NCBI RefSeq assembly: GCF_900186865.1
Contig: NZ_LT906480.1
Span: 3,800,001 to 3,864,000 of the forward strand
DNA length: 64,000 nucleotides
Reading direction: 5' to 3'
Source of the DNA: Stenotrophomonas maltophilia
Lineage (GTDB): Bacteria > Pseudomonadota > Gammaproteobacteria > Xanthomonadales > Xanthomonadaceae
This document shows, piece after piece, positions 17,563-25,975 of the stretch (position 1 is its first letter; every line of letters starts with the position of its first letter). The notes beneath the pieces were generated by a model. The model worked only from the letters and a program-made list of their open reading frames with translations, did not search any database and was not told the origin of the DNA. The position numbers and the translations under genes are program-made.

Positions 17563-17623
17563 GCCAGATCCACGACCCGCATTCCGCGACCAACCCACGA
17601 GGGGCTGCGCCGTTGGCTGGGAA

Positions 17624-17974
17624 CTACGCCACCGCGCGAAACACCAGCGCCAGGATCGCCGGCACCGCCTGGATCATGAAAATACGCCGGCTCACGCTGT
17701 AGGTGCCATAGCACCCTGCCACCACCACGCAGGCCAGCGAGAACGTCACCAGCACCGGCTGCCCGATCACCAGCCCCACCACGATGCCTGCTGCCAGAAA
17801 GCCGTTGTACAGGCCCTGGTTGGCCGCCAGCACCCGCGTGGTCTCCGCCTTCTCCGGCGTGTTGCGGAAGGTCTTCAGGCCCAGCGGGCGGGCCCACAGG
17901 AACATCTCCAGCACCAGGAAATAGACGTGCAGCAGGGCGACGAGCAACGTCAGGGTGAGTGCGATCCAGTACAT
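17624..17974 (-). CDS. DUF1304 family membrane protein
   Basis: A 116-residue protein with four predicted membrane helices and the DUF1304 pattern: an N-terminal ALLHVYFLVLEMFLW, an internal NTPEKAETTRVLAANQGLYN and a C-terminal SVSRRIFMIQAVPAILAL. The function of the family is unknown. It lies downstream of the transporter gene at 18017 on the same strand, 42 bases apart, and its stop sits ten bases from the end of repeat locus A. Confidence 0.9.
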   Translation of the reverse strand: MYWIALTLTLLVALLHVYFLVLEMFLWARPLGLKTFRNTPEKAETTRVLAANQGLYNGFLAAGIVVGLVIGQPVLVTFSLACVVVAGCYGTYSVSRRIFMIQAVPAILALVFRAVA

Positions 17975-18016
17975 GGGCAGTTCCTTGGACAGGGATGGGG
18001 GTCGGGCCCCGGAAAA

Positions 18017-19345
18017 TCAGCGGTCGCGCGGCAGTTTCTTTTCTTCGCGCAGTACACCGAACGCGGCTGCGGTCATGCACGCGGCCACCAGCATGCCGCC
18101 GATGAACACCACGTGCGAGCCGAACAATGACAGGCCCTTGTGCACCCAGGCAAAGCTCAGGTCCGCACCGCGGTAGACCACGGTATCGATCGCTGCGCCG
18201 GCCTTGTAGCGCCACTGCCGGTCCACGCGCGTGTAGATGGTCTCGCGCGCCGGCTTGGCCAGTGCAAATTCGCTGGCGCGGGTCATCACCTGCACCACCG
18301 CGACCATCAACGGCATCGGCGAGGCTGCCAGAACCGAGAAGCCGATCAGGATCGCGAAACCGGGAATCAGCAGCGCCGGCGCGATGCCGTGGCGCGACAG
18401 CAGCCAGCGGGTCAGGCCCACCTGCATCAGCAGCGCCAGCGCGTTCACCGCCAGGTCGATGCGCGAGAAGAACGCGGTACTGGCCGCCGGGTCAGTGAAC
18501 GCCGCACGCACGATCGCAGCCTGCTGGTTGTAGAGCAGCGTCCCCACGCCCACGCCGAACACCACCATGATCGCCAGCCAGCGCAGCAACGGCTCGCGCA
18601 CGATCAGTTTCAGGCCATCCAGCACGCTGCCGCCCATCGGCTTCTCACCCGACACCAACTGCTGCTCCTGCTCGCGCAGCACCGCCCAGTGCCGCAGGCG
18701 CCAGATGCAGAACAAGCAGATCGCCAGGAAACCGGCTGACACCAGCATCAGGTTGGCGATGCCCACGCGCTGCACCAGCGCACTGGTGATGACCGGACCA
18801 AGGAAGGCACCAACGGTGCCCGCCGCGCCGATGTAGCCGTAATACGCCCGCGCCTGCGCGTTGGAGAACACGTCGGCCATGAAACTCCAGAACACCGCCA
18901 CCGCGAACAGGTTGAAGACGGTGATCCAGAAGAAGAAGGCCATGCCGCGGCCAGGCACGCCGCTGTCGAACATCATGTAGAAGCCAAGCAGGGTCACGAT
19001 GAAGAACCCGTACACCGCCGGCAGGAACACCCGTCGCGGGAAGCGGCTGACCAGCCAGCCGTACACCGGCTGCAGCACCAGCATGATCACGAACACGCAG
19101 GAGAACAGGAACTGCAGGACGAAGTCCTTCAGCGCGATGCCGTGACCGGCGAACCAGGCAATCAGCATTGGCGGGAACACCGTTTCCAGGTCCGCCGAGG
19201 CGGCCATGGCTTCACGCACCGGACGCAGCACGTAGTAGCCGCTGAGCAGGCAGAAGAAGTACAGGAACGACCACCACAGCGCCGGGGACTCGCGCAGTGC
19301 CGCCATCAGCCCCTGCAGCGGGCCCTTCCCTCGTACCGCGCTCAC
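18017..19345 (-). CDS. MFS-type transporter, ADP/ATP-carrier-like
   Basis: About 442 residues with eleven to twelve membrane segments. The start is placed at GTG 19345 because GAGGGA lies seven bases ahead; an alternative GTG at 19429 would add 28 unlikely residues. FFCLLSGYYVLRPVREAM near the N terminus and FWSFMADVFSNAQARAYYGY in the middle are typical of the MFS branch often annotated as ATP:ADP antiporter/NTP carrier-like in free-living bacteria. The true substrate is unknown; nucleotide exchange should not be assumed. The DUF1304 gene follows and may be co-transcribed. Confidence 0.8.
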   Translation of the reverse strand: MSAVRGKGPLQGLMAALRESPALWWSFLYFFCLLSGYYVLRPVREAMAASADLETVFPPMLIAWFAGHGIALKDFVLQFLFSCVFVIMLVLQPVYGWLVSRFPRRVFLPAVYGFFIVTLLGFYMMFDSGVPGRGMAFFFWITVFNLFAVAVFWSFMADVFSNAQARAYYGYIGAAGTVGAFLGPVITSALVQRVGIANLMLVSAGFLAICLFCIWRLRHWAVLREQEQQLVSGEKPMGGSVLDGLKLIVREPLLRWLAIMVVFGVGVGTLLYNQQAAIVRAAFTDPAASTAFFSRIDLAVNALALLMQVGLTRWLLSRHGIAPALLIPGFAILIGFSVLAASPMPLMVAVVQVMTRASEFALAKPARETIYTRVDRQWRYKAGAAIDTVVYRGADLSFAWVHKGLSLFGSHVVFIGGMLVAACMTAAAFGVLREEKKLPRDR

Positions 19346-19569
19346 GCGGCGTCCCTCGCCAGATGACGGCGGTTGGACAGCGGCATGGCAGGCTCCGGGG
19401 CGGTGAAGCGCGTACGTTATCCAATGCACTGCAACATCGCCAGCAGGTGGCCGTCTGAAGGCCGCAACGCGGTGTCATGACCGGGTCCGGATGACACGTT
19501 CCGATACACGCTTTCGAGGCGTCAAAATCCCAACTTTTTCAACGAGATGCGCATTCATCTTCGCTTTGT

Positions 19570-19599
19570 TTGTGCACAGAGGAAAAGCGGCGCTAGAAT
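19570..19599 (+). promoter_or_regulatory. Candidate promoter of the serine hydrolase gene
   Basis: TTGTGC (19570-19575), an 18-base spacer and TAGAAT (19594-19599) precede the ATG at 19631 by a 25-base leader. It lies in the AT-richer divergent region shared with the transporter gene. Confidence 0.5.
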
Positions 19600-19630
19600 C
19601 GCCATCAGCAGTCGCGCACGGGTCCCACCG

Positions 19631-21031
19631 ATGAAAAAGAACAGCCTGCGTCGTCCGATCCGTTCGGCGGCCACCGGTTTGCTGGGCATGTTGATGCCTG
19701 TTGCCTTGTCCACCACCGCGCAGACCCCGCCGCCGTTGCCGCCGATGCCGGCCAACATCGAGTCCGCTGCGGCCACCGCTGTTGCCCACACCCAGCCGGC
19801 GGCCTACCGTACCGGGCTGGTGCCGCAGGTGCAGGCGCCCGCCGCAGGCTTCAACGTCGCCAATATCGAATCGATGGCGCAGCAGCTCACCTATGGCGAG
19901 CGCGTGCCGGGCATGGCCGTGGCCATCGTGCAGGGCGGCCGCATCCTCAGCGCGCGCGGCTATGGCGTCACTGACGTCAACAATCCGCTGCCGGTCGACG
20001 CCCACACCGTGTTCCGCCTGGCTTCGCTGTCCAAGGCCTTCGCCGGCACCATGGCCGGACTGCTGGTCAACGACGGCACGCTGCGCTGGGACAGCAAGGT
20101 CACCGACTACGTGCCGGGCTTCCGCCTCAACTCGCCCGAAGCCACCGACCGCCTGACCGTGGCCGATGTGCTCAGCCACCGCGTCGGCCTGCCCTACAAC
20201 GCCTACGACCGCGACATCGAAGGCAACGCCGAGTACTACGCGCTGACCCAGAAGCTGGCCAACACCAGCCTGAAGTGCCTGCCGGGCGACTGCTACGCCT
20301 ACCAGAACGTGGCCTTCAGCCTGATCGGCGACGTCGTCTATGCCGCCTCCGGCAGCTTCTACGAGCAGTCGGTCGAGCGCCGCATCTTCAAGCCGCTGGG
20401 CATGAACGATGCCAGCCTCGGCCTGGCCGGCATCCAGGCCAGCTCGCGCTGGGCGCGCCCGCACGTGCGCAGCCGCAACGGCTGGGTGTCGCTGACACCG
20501 AAGCCGACCTACTACCGTGTTGCCCCGGCGGCTGGCGTCAACGCCAGCGCCAGCGACATGGCGCAGTGGCTGCTGGCGCACACCGGCCATCGCCCCGATG
20601 TGCTGCCGGCACCGTTGCTGGCTACCCTGCATTCGAGCCTGATCAACACCCCCGGCGAGATGCGTTCGGGCTGGCGCCGCGAGCGCCTGCACTCGGCCGG
20701 CTACGCGCTGGGCTGGCGCACCTTCGACTACGCCGGCCACGACGTGGTATTCCATGCCGGTGCCGTACAGGGCTACCGCGGCCTGGTCGCGCTGGTCCCC
20801 GAACGCGATCTCGGCATCGCCATCATGTGGAATGGCGAGAGCGGCCTGCCCAGCGGCCTGCTGCCGACCGTGCTCGATTCCGCGCTCGGCCTGCCGGCAC
20901 AGCGCTGGCTGGATGTGGACACCGACTTCGGCAGCGACAACCTGATGGCCGAAGGCGCGAGCCCGGCGCAGCAGGACAAGCGCAAGGGCAAGGGCGCTTC
21001 CAGCAACCGCGCGGTGGCGTCGCCGCGCTGA
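19631..21031 (+). CDS. Serine hydrolase, beta-lactamase/class C family
   Basis: From ATG 19631 a 466-residue exported protein: signal peptide over about the first 30 residues, a proline-rich linker, then a beta-lactamase-fold domain. It shows LASLSKAFAGT (the SxxK catalytic pair), a YQN motif in CYAYQNVAFSLIG and a late HAGAVQGYRG in place of KTG. This is the pattern of EstB-type esterases and AmpC-like peptidases, not a dedicated beta-lactamase. The C-terminal tail is Lys/Ser-rich. A strong terminator follows. It may act on peptidoglycan peptides or esters in the periplasm; substrate unknown. Confidence 0.9.
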   Translation: MKKNSLRRPIRSAATGLLGMLMPVALSTTAQTPPPLPPMPANIESAAATAVAHTQPAAYRTGLVPQVQAPAAGFNVANIESMAQQLTYGERVPGMAVAIVQGGRILSARGYGVTDVNNPLPVDAHTVFRLASLSKAFAGTMAGLLVNDGTLRWDSKVTDYVPGFRLNSPEATDRLTVADVLSHRVGLPYNAYDRDIEGNAEYYALTQKLANTSLKCLPGDCYAYQNVAFSLIGDVVYAASGSFYEQSVERRIFKPLGMNDASLGLAGIQASSRWARPHVRSRNGWVSLTPKPTYYRVAPAAGVNASASDMAQWLLAHTGHRPDVLPAPLLATLHSSLINTPGEMRSGWRRERLHSAGYALGWRTFDYAGHDVVFHAGAVQGYRGLVALVPERDLGIAIMWNGESGLPSGLLPTVLDSALGLPAQRWLDVDTDFGSDNLMAEGASPAQQDKRKGKGASSNRAVASPR

Positions 21032-21058
21032 TCAGGCGGGCGGGACCGTGAGCATGAA

Positions 21059-21083
21059 GGGCGGCCTGCGGGCCGCCCTTTTT
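21059..21083 (+). terminator. Intrinsic terminator after the serine hydrolase gene
   Basis: GGGCGGCC-TGCG-GGCCGCCC followed by TTTTT lies 28 bases past the stop codon. Confidence 0.9.
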
Positions 21084-21096
21084 GTTGGTTGTTGTG

Positions 21097-21120
21097 GAGT
21101 CGAGCCACGCTCGCCTCTAC
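21097..21120 (-). repeat. SMAG-like GTAG-headed palindrome
   Basis: On the minus strand GTAGAGGCGAGCGTGGCTCG and the following bases form a short hairpin with the GTAG head typical of Stenotrophomonas SMAG/REP elements. It lies between the terminator and the SDR stop codon. Confidence 0.6.
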
Positions 21121-21130
21121 AAACGCAGCG

Positions 21131-21889
21131 CTAATGCGCGAAGTAGTGCATGCCGCCGTCCACCGGAATCACCGCACCGGTGATGTAACCGGCCAGCGGC
21201 GAGGCGAGGAATGCCACCAGCGGCGCCACTTCTTCCGGCTCACCGAAGCGCCCGATCGGGATGTTACTGGCGATGAACGCGCGTCGGCTTTCCTCGGTGG
21301 GATGCAGGCGGTCCAGGATCTGCGGGCTGTTGATCCGACCCGGCGCAATGGCATTCACCGTGATGCCCTGCCCGGCCACCTCCGACGACAGCCCCTTGCT
21401 CCACAGATGCAGCGCTGCTTTCGCCGCGGTGGCGGCATTCACCGAACGGGGCTCCATCGAACCGCTGAAGTTGATCACCCGCCCCCATCCCTGCGCCTGC
21501 ATCGCCGGCAGCAGTGCCTGGGTCAGCCGTCGTGCGGCAGAGAAGTTCAGCGCCAATGCCTCCTCCCAGATCGTGTCGGCTGCATCGACGGTCGTTGGCC
21601 GCGAACCGCCAGCCGCGTTGACCAGGATGTCCACCCGCTGCAACGCCGCCAGCGACGCGTCAGCAATGCGTCGCACGTCCCCGGCGTCAGTGACATCGCC
21701 CAGCAGGATGATCGGCGCGGGTGCGCCCGCCGCTTCGATCCCTGCCGCCAGCGCCTGCAGCGGTGCCTGCCGCCGTGACGAGATGGCAACACGTACGCCC
21801 TGCGCGGCCAGTTGCCTGGCGACAGCGGCACCGATGCCACTGCCCGCCCCGGTGACCAGCGCTGTGCGTCCCTCAAGATTCAAATCCAT
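21131..21889 (-). CDS. SDR family oxidoreductase without the catalytic tyrosine
   Basis: A 252-residue Rossmann protein with the classical SDR layout: [12 protein letters not shown] cofactor motif (about residues 14-25), NAAGG, a Ser in INFSGSMEP (about 144) and a C-terminal [11 protein letters not shown]. In the active site the usual YxxxK reads AATAAK: the Lys is kept but Tyr is replaced by Ala. The AAGGAGAA ribosome-binding site fixes the ATG at 21889. It is divergent from a LysR gene, which probably controls it. Activity may be altered, or another residue may act as the acid; the substrate is unknown. Confidence 0.9.
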   Translation of the reverse strand: MDLNLEGRTALVTGAGSGIGAAVARQLAAQGVRVAISSRRQAPLQALAAGIEAAGAPAPIILLGDVTDAGDVRRIADASLAALQRVDILVNAAGGSRPTTVDAADTIWEEALALNFSAARRLTQALLPAMQAQGWGRVINFSGSMEPRSVNAATAAKAALHLWSKGLSSEVAGQGITVNAIAPGRINSPQILDRLHPTEESRRAFIASNIPIGRFGEPEEVAPLVAFLASPLAGYITGAVIPVDGGMHYFAH

Positions 21890-21940
21890 CGTGTTCTCCT
21901 TTCAGCACGGCCGGTGGATCCGGCCCCTGCAGTGCATGCT

Positions 21941-21965
21941 GTTTGATCACCCGTGATTGATAAAC
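21941..21965. promoter_or_regulatory. Candidate LysR operator between SDR and lysR
   Basis: GTTTGATCACCCGTGATTGA plus TAAAC forms an interrupted dyad (GATCA...TGAT, GTTT...AAAC) 39 bases before the lysR start. It fits the placement of a LysR binding site, but no second site is obvious. Confidence 0.4.
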
Positions 21966-22003
21966 TCCGCAAAAGTTTCAGCATTCAACACCCGGAGTGT
22001 CAG

Positions 22004-22897
22004 ATGAACCTGCTGGAAAGCATGCAGGTCTACGTGCTGATCGTGGACAAGGGCAGCCTCAGCGCTGCGGCGGCAGCACTGGCCATCTCCCCGACGATGG
22101 CCGGCAAGCACCTGCGTGCGTTGGAGGCGCGGCTGGGCATGCAGTTGCTCAGTCGTACCACCCGGCGCCAGCACATGACGCCGTTCGGGGAGGACTACTA
22201 CGCCCGCTGCCGGGAGATCCTGCGGCTGGTGGAGGAAACCGATGCTCAGGCCCAGTACCAGCACCTTGCACCTGCAGGCACGCTGCGCATCAGCGCGCCG
22301 GTGATCTTCGGCACGCATGCGCTGGTACCGGCGTTGGCCGATTACATGGCGCGCTACCCCGACGTGCGTGTCGACGCGGTGCTGACCGACCGCGTGGTCG
22401 ACCTCGCAGAGGAGGGTTTCGAAGCAGCCCTGCGCGTCGGCACGCTGGCCGACAGCAGCGTGCTGGTGGCGCGTGCATTGGCACCGTATCGCTTGATGAT
22501 GTGCGCCTCGCCTGGATACCTCGCCCGGCACGGTACGCCCTCCGACCTGCTGGCGCTTGCCCGGCACCAATGCCTGTCCTTCGAACCCAGCGCGCTGGCG
22601 CAGTGGCTGCAGGCCGATGCTGGCGGGCTCGGCCATGTGCCCACAGGTCGACTGCAGATCAACAACGGCGAAGCGCTGCGTACAGCGGCGCTGCATGGGC
22701 TGGGCATCGTGCTGCAATCGGCACTGCTTCTGGCCGCGGATGTCGAGGCTGGGCGGTTGGTGCAACTGTTTCCCGAACACGGCCACGCGGGGCGGCCGAT
22801 GCACGTGGTCTACGCCCACGACCGCTACCCCTCGACCCGCCTGCGCAGCTTCATCGATTTCCTGGTGGAGCGCTTTCCACCGGCGCCGCACCGCTAG
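22004..22897 (+). CDS. LysR family transcriptional regulator
   Basis: A 297-residue regulator: N-terminal winged HTH (about residues 1-60) with FV-like YVLIVDKGSLSAAAAAL, MAGKHLRALEARLGMQLLSR and TTRRQHMTPFGEDYY, then a periplasmic-binding-protein-like effector domain (PAGTLRISAPVIFGTHALVP onward). ATG 22004 follows CGGAG at 21993-21997. It belongs to the large branch that controls a divergently transcribed oxidoreductase, here the SDR gene across a 114-base gap. The effector is unknown. Confidence 0.93.
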   Translation: MNLLESMQVYVLIVDKGSLSAAAAALAISPTMAGKHLRALEARLGMQLLSRTTRRQHMTPFGEDYYARCREILRLVEETDAQAQYQHLAPAGTLRISAPVIFGTHALVPALADYMARYPDVRVDAVLTDRVVDLAEEGFEAALRVGTLADSSVLVARALAPYRLMMCASPGYLARHGTPSDLLALARHQCLSFEPSALAQWLQADAGGLGHVPTGRLQINNGEALRTAALHGLGIVLQSALLLAADVEAGRLVQLFPEHGHAGRPMHVVYAHDRYPSTRLRSFIDFLVERFPPAPHR

Positions 22898-22916
22898 CAT
22901 CGACCGTCAGCAAGGC

Positions 22917-22940
22917 GGTCGAGCATGGCTCGACGCTACC
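22917..22940 (-). repeat. SMAG-like palindrome after lysR
   Basis: GTCGAGCATGGCTCGAC (22918-22934) followed by GCTACC reads on the minus strand as a GTAG-headed SMAG-type hairpin. It sits 20 bases past the lysR stop. Confidence 0.6.
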
Positions 22941-22951
22941 AATGGCCCCAT

Positions 22952-22993
22952 AAAAAAACCCCCTCCCCGCTGGGCAGCCAGGGAAGGGGTTTC
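22952..22993 (-). terminator. Intrinsic terminator of the histone-like gene
   Basis: On the minus strand AAACCCCTTCCC, a loop and GGGGAGGGGGTTTTTTT form a stem with a seven-T tail, 24 bases past the stop at 23017. Confidence 0.85.
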
Positions 22994-23016
22994 AGGATGC
23001 GGCTATCGGGAAGTAC

Positions 23017-23511
23017 TTAGATCAGCGGCGCCGGGGTTGCCGGCAGAGCGACCGGAGCGGCCTTCTTCTTGCGGGCGGCCGGCTTGCGCTTGGCAACCTT
23101 CTTCGCTGCCTTCTTCGGGGCAGCCTTCTTGGTGGCCTTCTTCGCGGTCTTCTTCACTGCCTTCTTGGCGGTCTTCTTGACGGCCTTCTTGGCAGTCGCC
23201 TTCTTCGCGACCTTCTTGGCCGGCTTGCGGGCCGTTGCCTTCTTGGCAGTCTTCTTGGTGGCCTTCTTGACGGCCTTCTTCGCGGTCTTCTTGGCAGGAG
23301 ACTTCTTGGCTACCTTCTTCGCCGCCTTCTTCACTGCCTTCTTCGCAGTGGCCTTCTTGGCGACCTTCTTCGCAGCCTTCTTCACTGCCTTCTTGGCGGT
23401 CGCCTTCTTCGCGACCTTCTTCACTGCCTTCTTGGCAGCGGCCTTCTTCGCGACCTTCTTCACCGCCTTCTTGGCGGCGGGCTTTTTCTTCGCAGCTTTC
23501 TTGGTTGCCAT
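23017..23511 (-). CDS. Lys/Ala-rich histone H1-like (AlgP-type) protein
   Basis: A 164-residue highly basic protein built almost wholly of KKAVKKVAKKA-type repeats, with a short Pro/Ala tail ending in PAPLI. The ATG at 23511 follows AGGAG seven bases ahead. Composition and repeats match AlgP/HctB-like bacterial histone H1 mimics, which bind DNA without sequence preference and can affect nucleoid packing and transcription. The repeated codons make the DNA prone to slippage, so length probably varies among strains. Promoter elements lie about 290 bases upstream, implying a long leader. Confidence 0.9.
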   Translation of the reverse strand: MATKKAAKKKPAAKKAVKKVAKKAAAKKAVKKVAKKATAKKAVKKAAKKVAKKATAKKAVKKAAKKVAKKSPAKKTAKKAVKKATKKTAKKATARKPAKKVAKKATAKKAVKKTAKKAVKKTAKKATKKAAPKKAAKKVAKRKPAARKKKAAPVALPATPAPLI

Positions 23512-23796
23512 GGGATGGCTCCTCGTCAGTGATAGGGAGTTGAAACGCCCAGGTGGATCAAACCCGCGGATGCTGCGTGCGGGGACCGCCGGCGCGTCAA
23601 GCGCGCCGTTACGGATGCGGCAATGCCCGCCTCGATCGGCGGAGCGGGCATCGGAACGGGAGGTGCCTTGCATTTCTCCGGGGGAAGCGGGGCCATGTCC
23701 ACCGTCATCTGGGTCGCGGTGGTCTTGAAGGGGCTGCTTCGCATCGGACGATTGATTCTGCGCACTCGGTTTGGCAGGCAAGGTCTGCTGAGGCGA

Positions 23797-23825
23797 AACC
23801 TAATCACGGTTTTTTTTACTGTCAA
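23797..23825 (-). promoter_or_regulatory. Candidate promoter of the histone-like gene
   Basis: On the minus strand a consensus TTGACA (23820-23825), a 17-base spacer containing eight A residues, and TAGGTT (23797-23802). The RNA would begin near 23790, leaving a leader of about 280 bases before the ATG at 23511. Confidence 0.6.
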
Positions 23826-23833
23826 CAACCCCC

Positions 23834-23853
23834 GCGAAAAATTTTCACATCCG
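23834..23853. repeat. 20-bp motif GCGAAAARTTTTCACATCCG, copy 1
   Basis: The copy GCGAAAAATTTTCACATCCG lies just upstream of the -35 box of the histone-like gene. Its centre (GAAAA-n-TTTTC) is palindromic. A second copy with one base difference is at 24082-24101. Confidence 0.75.
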
Positions 23854-24081
23854 CGCCATCCGCGGTGTTGCCCGCACGGTCGCGACGCTCCGCCCTCGAC
23901 GACCAACGAAGCACCACGCACGCGCGTTGCCTGCAGCAACAACAACGCAAGCGTTGAACAAAAACCACTTGAAATAGGCACTCTGCGCAGATGCATGCAT
24001 GTTGGCGGCCACTGCATGCACGCAACGCCGGCACCGGCCGGCGCCGGCACCAGCGCCAGCACAACGGCACCGCAACGGGGG

Positions 24082-24101
24082 GCGAAAAGTTTTCACATCC
24101 G
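24082..24101. repeat. 20-bp motif GCGAAAARTTTTCACATCCG, copy 2
   Basis: GCGAAAAGTTTTCACATCCG in the same orientation as copy 1, with starts 248 bases apart. It lies upstream of the histone-like gene, away from any evident start codon. Confidence 0.75.
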
Positions 24102-24240
24102 GACGCGTCGGCGCGGGGCGGAAACGCGGATTTGCGCAAAACTGCGCACGCCCCTCGGTACCGTTCGCGGGTCTGCTGATGCCGCGTCGAGGGCGCGCAG
24201 CAAACCCTGCGTCATGAGCCGACGTACTCGCCAAAACAAA

Positions 24241-24264
24241 AACGGCCACCCGAAGGTGGCCGTT
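24241..24264 (-). terminator. Intrinsic terminator of gcvH
   Basis: On the minus strand AACGGCCACC-TTCG-GGTGGCCGTT is followed by TTTGTTTTGG, 21 bases past the gcvH stop. It is a perfect stem with a stable UUCG tetraloop. Confidence 0.92.
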
Positions 24265-24285
24265 GCAGAACCCGGAAACGACGAC

Positions 24286-24681
24286 TCAGTGGTCGTCGTT
24301 CTCCAGGGCTTCGGCGTACGCGTCCGGGTCCAGCAGCTCGTTTACCTCTTCAGCGTTGGTCAGTTCGACCACGAACATCCAACCTTCGCCGTAGGCATCT
24401 TCGTTGATGGTTTCCGGCTTGTCGGACAGGGCCGAGTTGACCTCGACAACCTTGCCGCTGATCGGGCTGTAGACGTCCGAGGCGGCCTTCACCGACTCGA
24501 CGACGGCGATCTGTTCGCCGGCCTTGGCGTCGGCGCCGACTTCCGGCAGTTCGACGTAGACCAGGTCACCCAGCAGGCCCTGGGCATGGTCGGAAATACC
24601 GACGGTGACGCGGCCATTGCCTTCGACACGGGCCCACTCATGGGACTTGAGGAACTTGAGGTCGCCGGGGATCTCGCTCAT
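24286..24681 (-). CDS. gcvH: Glycine cleavage system H protein
   Basis: A 131-residue lipoyl carrier that shuttles the aminomethyl group between the P, T and L proteins of the glycine cleavage complex. The lipoylation site is Lys65 in VESVKAASD; the N terminus ([15 protein letters not shown]) and C terminus ([12 protein letters not shown]) are typical. CTGGAG before the ATG supports the start. It follows gcvT by 93 bases on the same strand. gcvP is not in the window. Confidence 0.98.
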   Translation of the reverse strand: MSEIPGDLKFLKSHEWARVEGNGRVTVGISDHAQGLLGDLVYVELPEVGADAKAGEQIAVVESVKAASDVYSPISGKVVEVNSALSDKPETINEDAYGEGWMFVVELTNAEEVNELLDPDAYAEALENDDH

Positions 24682-24774
24682 GGGACTGCTCCAGAGATAT
24701 GCAGGGGTGGAAAAAACGGGGCTAGTGTAACCAACCGGCCGCCACTGCTGTCAGTGACGACCGGCATGTCCGGA

Positions 24775-25887
24775 TCAGGCGTCGGCGAGCACGCCGGGCT
24801 GGGCCTGGCCTTCGCGCACGAACGGGAACTTGACCACGCGCACCGGCACCTGCCGGCCGCGGATGTCGACGGTGACCTCGCCGAGTTCACCGGCGGGCAC
24901 GCGGGCAAAAGCGATGCCCTTGGCCAGGGTCGGCGAGAAGGTGCCGGACAGGATCTCGCCCTGGCCGCCAGCGGTGGTCACCGCCTGGCCATGGCGCAGC
25001 ACGCCCTTCTCGTCCATCACCAGGCCGATCATCTGGCGTGCTGTGCCGGCAGCCTTCTGCGCTTCCAGCGCGTCGCGACCGATGAAGTCGCGGCCTTCGT
25101 CCAGCGACACCGTCCAGGCCAGCGCCGCTTCGTACGGGCTGATCTCTTCGTCCATGTCCTGGCCGTACAGGTTCATGCCGGCTTCCAGGCGCAACGTGTC
25201 GCGTGCGCCGAGACCGGCCGGCTTCACGCCCGCCGCCAGCAGGCGGTTCCAGAACGCGACCACCGCGTCCTGCGGCAGCAGGATTTCGAAGCCGTCTTCG
25301 CCGGTGTAACCGGTGCGGGCGACGAACAGCTCGACGCCGTCGTCGGACTGCACCTGCAGGGCGGCGAAGCGGCCCAGCTTGGTCAGCGCCTCGCGCTCGG
25401 ATTCGCGGGCCAGGCCGATCACGATCGCGCGCGCCTGCGGGCCCTGCACGGCCAGGATGGCCAGGTCCGGGCGCTGCTCGACGCTGACGCCGAACGGCGC
25501 GGCCTGCTCACGCAGCCAGGCCAGGTCCTTTTCGCGGGTGGAGGCGTTGACCACCATGCGGAAGAAATCGTCGCCCAGGTAGTAGACGATCAGGTCGTCG
25601 ATGACGCCGCCGCGCGGATTCAGCATGCACGAGTACAGCGCCTTGCCCGGCACCTTCAGCTTGTCGACCGAGTTGGCCAGCAGGCGGCGCAGGAACGGCT
25701 TGACCTGGTCACCGCGCAGGTCGACCACGGTCATGTGGCTGACGTCGAACACACCCGACTCGCGACGCACCAGGTGGTGCTCGTCCAGCTGCGAGCCGTA
25801 GTGGATGGGCATGTCCCAACCCCCGAAATCGACCATCTTGGCGCCAAGGGCGCGGTGGGTATCGTTGAGCAGCGTCTTCTGGGTCAT
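24775..25887 (-). CDS. gcvT: Glycine cleavage system T protein (aminomethyltransferase)
   Basis: A 370-residue tetrahydrofolate-dependent aminomethyltransferase. [20 protein letters not shown] opens at the ATG at 25887; the family motifs [34 protein letters not shown] and [20 protein letters not shown] follow, including the catalytic Asp of the last. The frame is open ten codons upstream, but the conserved start is clear. A possible -10 (GATAAT at 25923-25928, minus strand) gives a short leader; I see no glycine-riboswitch architecture ahead of it. Confidence 0.97.
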   Translation of the reverse strand: MTQKTLLNDTHRALGAKMVDFGGWDMPIHYGSQLDEHHLVRRESGVFDVSHMTVVDLRGDQVKPFLRRLLANSVDKLKVPGKALYSCMLNPRGGVIDDLIVYYLGDDFFRMVVNASTREKDLAWLREQAAPFGVSVEQRPDLAILAVQGPQARAIVIGLARESEREALTKLGRFAALQVQSDDGVELFVARTGYTGEDGFEILLPQDAVVAFWNRLLAAGVKPAGLGARDTLRLEAGMNLYGQDMDEEISPYEAALAWTVSLDEGRDFIGRDALEAQKAAGTARQMIGLVMDEKGVLRHGQAVTTAGGQGEILSGTFSPTLAKGIAFARVPAGELGEVTVDIRGRQVPVRVVKFPFVREGQAQPGVLADA

Positions 25888-25975
25888 GACCGGGTCCGGC
25901 AGCAGAGGAAACAAGAATCCCCATTATCCCAGATCGGTCGCCCGCAGGCGTGCCGCAGCGCAGCGCCGGAGCTGC

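Larger units (their letters stand above)
17134..17614. repeat. Composite palindromic repeat, locus A
   Basis: A 481-bp intergenic element bounded by a perfect 22-bp terminal inverted repeat (17134-17155 and 17593-17614). Inside are two large palindromes in inverted orientation (17185-17288 and 17465-17562), a bidirectional terminator hairpin (17343-17367) and a T-rich module (about 17384-17452). Related composites occur at 46.8-47.36 kb and 50.19-50.63 kb. Short arginine/proline-rich frames read through it on both strands, but their repeated peptides simply mirror the palindromes. I see no gene here. Confidence 0.85.
23512..24240. other. Gene-free stretch upstream of the histone-like gene
   Basis: About 730 bases between gcvH and the histone-like gene hold no frame that looks like a real protein. 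Contents: a candidate promoter at 23797-23825 for the histone-like gene, a possible hairpin at 23622-23650 in its leader, two near-identical 20-bp motifs (23834-23853 and 24082-24101) and a C-rich middle with CATGCATG-type palindromes near 23990-24020. A small RNA or regulatory region is possible. Confidence 0.6.

Noticed and set aside
17236..17679. Arginine/proline-rich small frames through the composite repeats, with recurring MDAAAKPP-like and FTASP-like peptides.
   Set aside because: The peptides are translations of the palindrome core and recur only because the DNA repeats. No start signals or codon bias support them.
19631..21031. Annotating the serine hydrolase as a beta-lactamase resistance gene.
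   Set aside because: It has the SxxK and YxN motifs but HAG in place of KTG, and a long extra N-terminal part, as in EstB-like esterases and peptidases.
23041..23511. Regular repeats of about 9-15 bases that could resemble a CRISPR array or tandem satellite.
   Set aside because: There are no unique spacers; the repeats keep a single open frame coding for KKA-type residues with start, ribosome-binding site and terminator.
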